From: Bacillota bacterium
GTDB lineage: Bacteria > Bacillota > Clostridia > Acetivibrionales > DTU013
Direction of reading: 5' to 3'
DNA length: 64,000 nt
Assembly: GCA_023435305.1 (NCBI GenBank)
Contig: JAEYRV010000040.1
Location: forward strand, 8,036 to 72,035
Part shown: positions 63,919 to 64,000 of the stretch, piece by piece
Layout of the letters: each line of letters begins with the position of its first letter
Numbering within the stretch: the first letter of the stretch is position 1
Notes under the pieces: model-generated
The model's database searches: none
The model's input: only the letters and a program-made list of their open reading frames with translations
Told to the model about the DNA's origin: nothing
Position numbers and translations under genes: made by a program

Positions 63919-64000
63919 TCTGGCGGAGACCTATTTTCCCGGGCCGTTACCAGCCAAGTATCTTGGGCACTGAGAAGCTTAACTGCCGTGTTCGGGATGG
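63919..64000 (-). rRNA. 5S ribosomal RNA (3' part, runs off the right edge)
   Basis: On the minus strand the end reads CCATCCCGAACACGGCAGTT, the highly conserved 5S core, then AAGCTTCTCAGTGCC and GGTCTCCGCCAGA at the 3' end. The rest lies beyond the edge. The 16S and 23S genes should lie further right, on the same strand. Confidence 0.96.

Noticed and set aside
1..64000. CRISPR array, complete insertion sequence, prophage or tRNA gene
   Set aside because: On reading through I saw no regular repeat-spacer pattern, transposase, phage gene or clear tRNA cloverleaf; a covariance search for tRNA was not possible.

Overview
The window looks like chromosomal DNA of a spore-forming member of the Clostridia (Firmicutes) with an S-layer. 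Evidence for sporulation: YyaC, two kinds of small acid-soluble spore protein, and a cwlJ-gerQ pair. Evidence for the lineage: T-box control of branched-chain amino acid synthesis, a Wal (YycFG) regulon, SLH-type surface proteins, rubredoxin and clostridial DUF families. I cannot name a genus. Most genes lie on the minus strand, so the replication fork probably runs right to left and the origin probably lies towards or beyond the right edge. The right edge cuts a 5S rRNA gene (minus strand).

Layout, left to right. (1) 1-1.5 kb: a membrane GGDEF/EAL protein running off the left edge. (2) 1.6-8.8 kb: ilvB-ilvN-ilvC-leuA-cimA and a small gene behind a consensus promoter and a T-box leader whose specifier reads as the leucine codon CUC. 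(3) 8.8-20.3 kb: housekeeping and stress genes: HtrA-type protease, DUF951, glutamine synthetase with an attenuator leader, rubredoxin, YyaC, a SpoIIE-type phosphatase, PrmC, YqhQ, L31, Rho with a long low-complexity insert, and a Cys-rich unknown. (4) 20.4-39.7 kb: an accessory stretch: lipid kinase, heterodimeric ABC exporter with AraC regulator, SspH, an ABC-2-type exporter, a decayed hydrolase, a MarR/hydrolase pair with matched palindromic operators, a small SLH protein, DUF4003, a second MarR, a TauT/SsuABC-type importer, and a MerR/flavodoxin-ferredoxin pair. (5) 39.7-48.1 kb: a Wal operon in the order walR-walK-secreted unknown-yycH-yycI-murA-walJ-rlmH. (6) 48.2-59.4 kb: a surface locus with two TolC-like coiled proteins and three paralogous S-layer/SLH-like proteins. 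(7) 59.6-63.1 kb: alpha/beta SASP, cwlJ, gerQ, a CBS protein and a lipoprotein lipase. (8) 63.1-64.0 kb: a non-coding stretch with four perfect DnaA boxes, then the rRNA terminator and 5S gene.

The most interesting signal is regulatory. Perfect matches to the WalR consensus (TGTWAH-N5-TGTWAH) lie just upstream of the promoters of the main S-layer gene (59392-59408), the second SLH gene (55481-55497) and the secreted unknown inside the wal operon (45465-45481). A one-mismatch copy overlaps the walR promoter. This suggests that the essential Wal system, next door, controls S-layer production. That is an inference from sequence only.

Other notable points: a MarR gene predicted to be leaderless, whose promoter spacer is itself the operator; an attenuator before glnA with an ANTAR-like hexaloop; a MerR promoter whose -35 overlaps the merR stop codon; and TolC-like proteins in an apparently monoderm-type surface locus.
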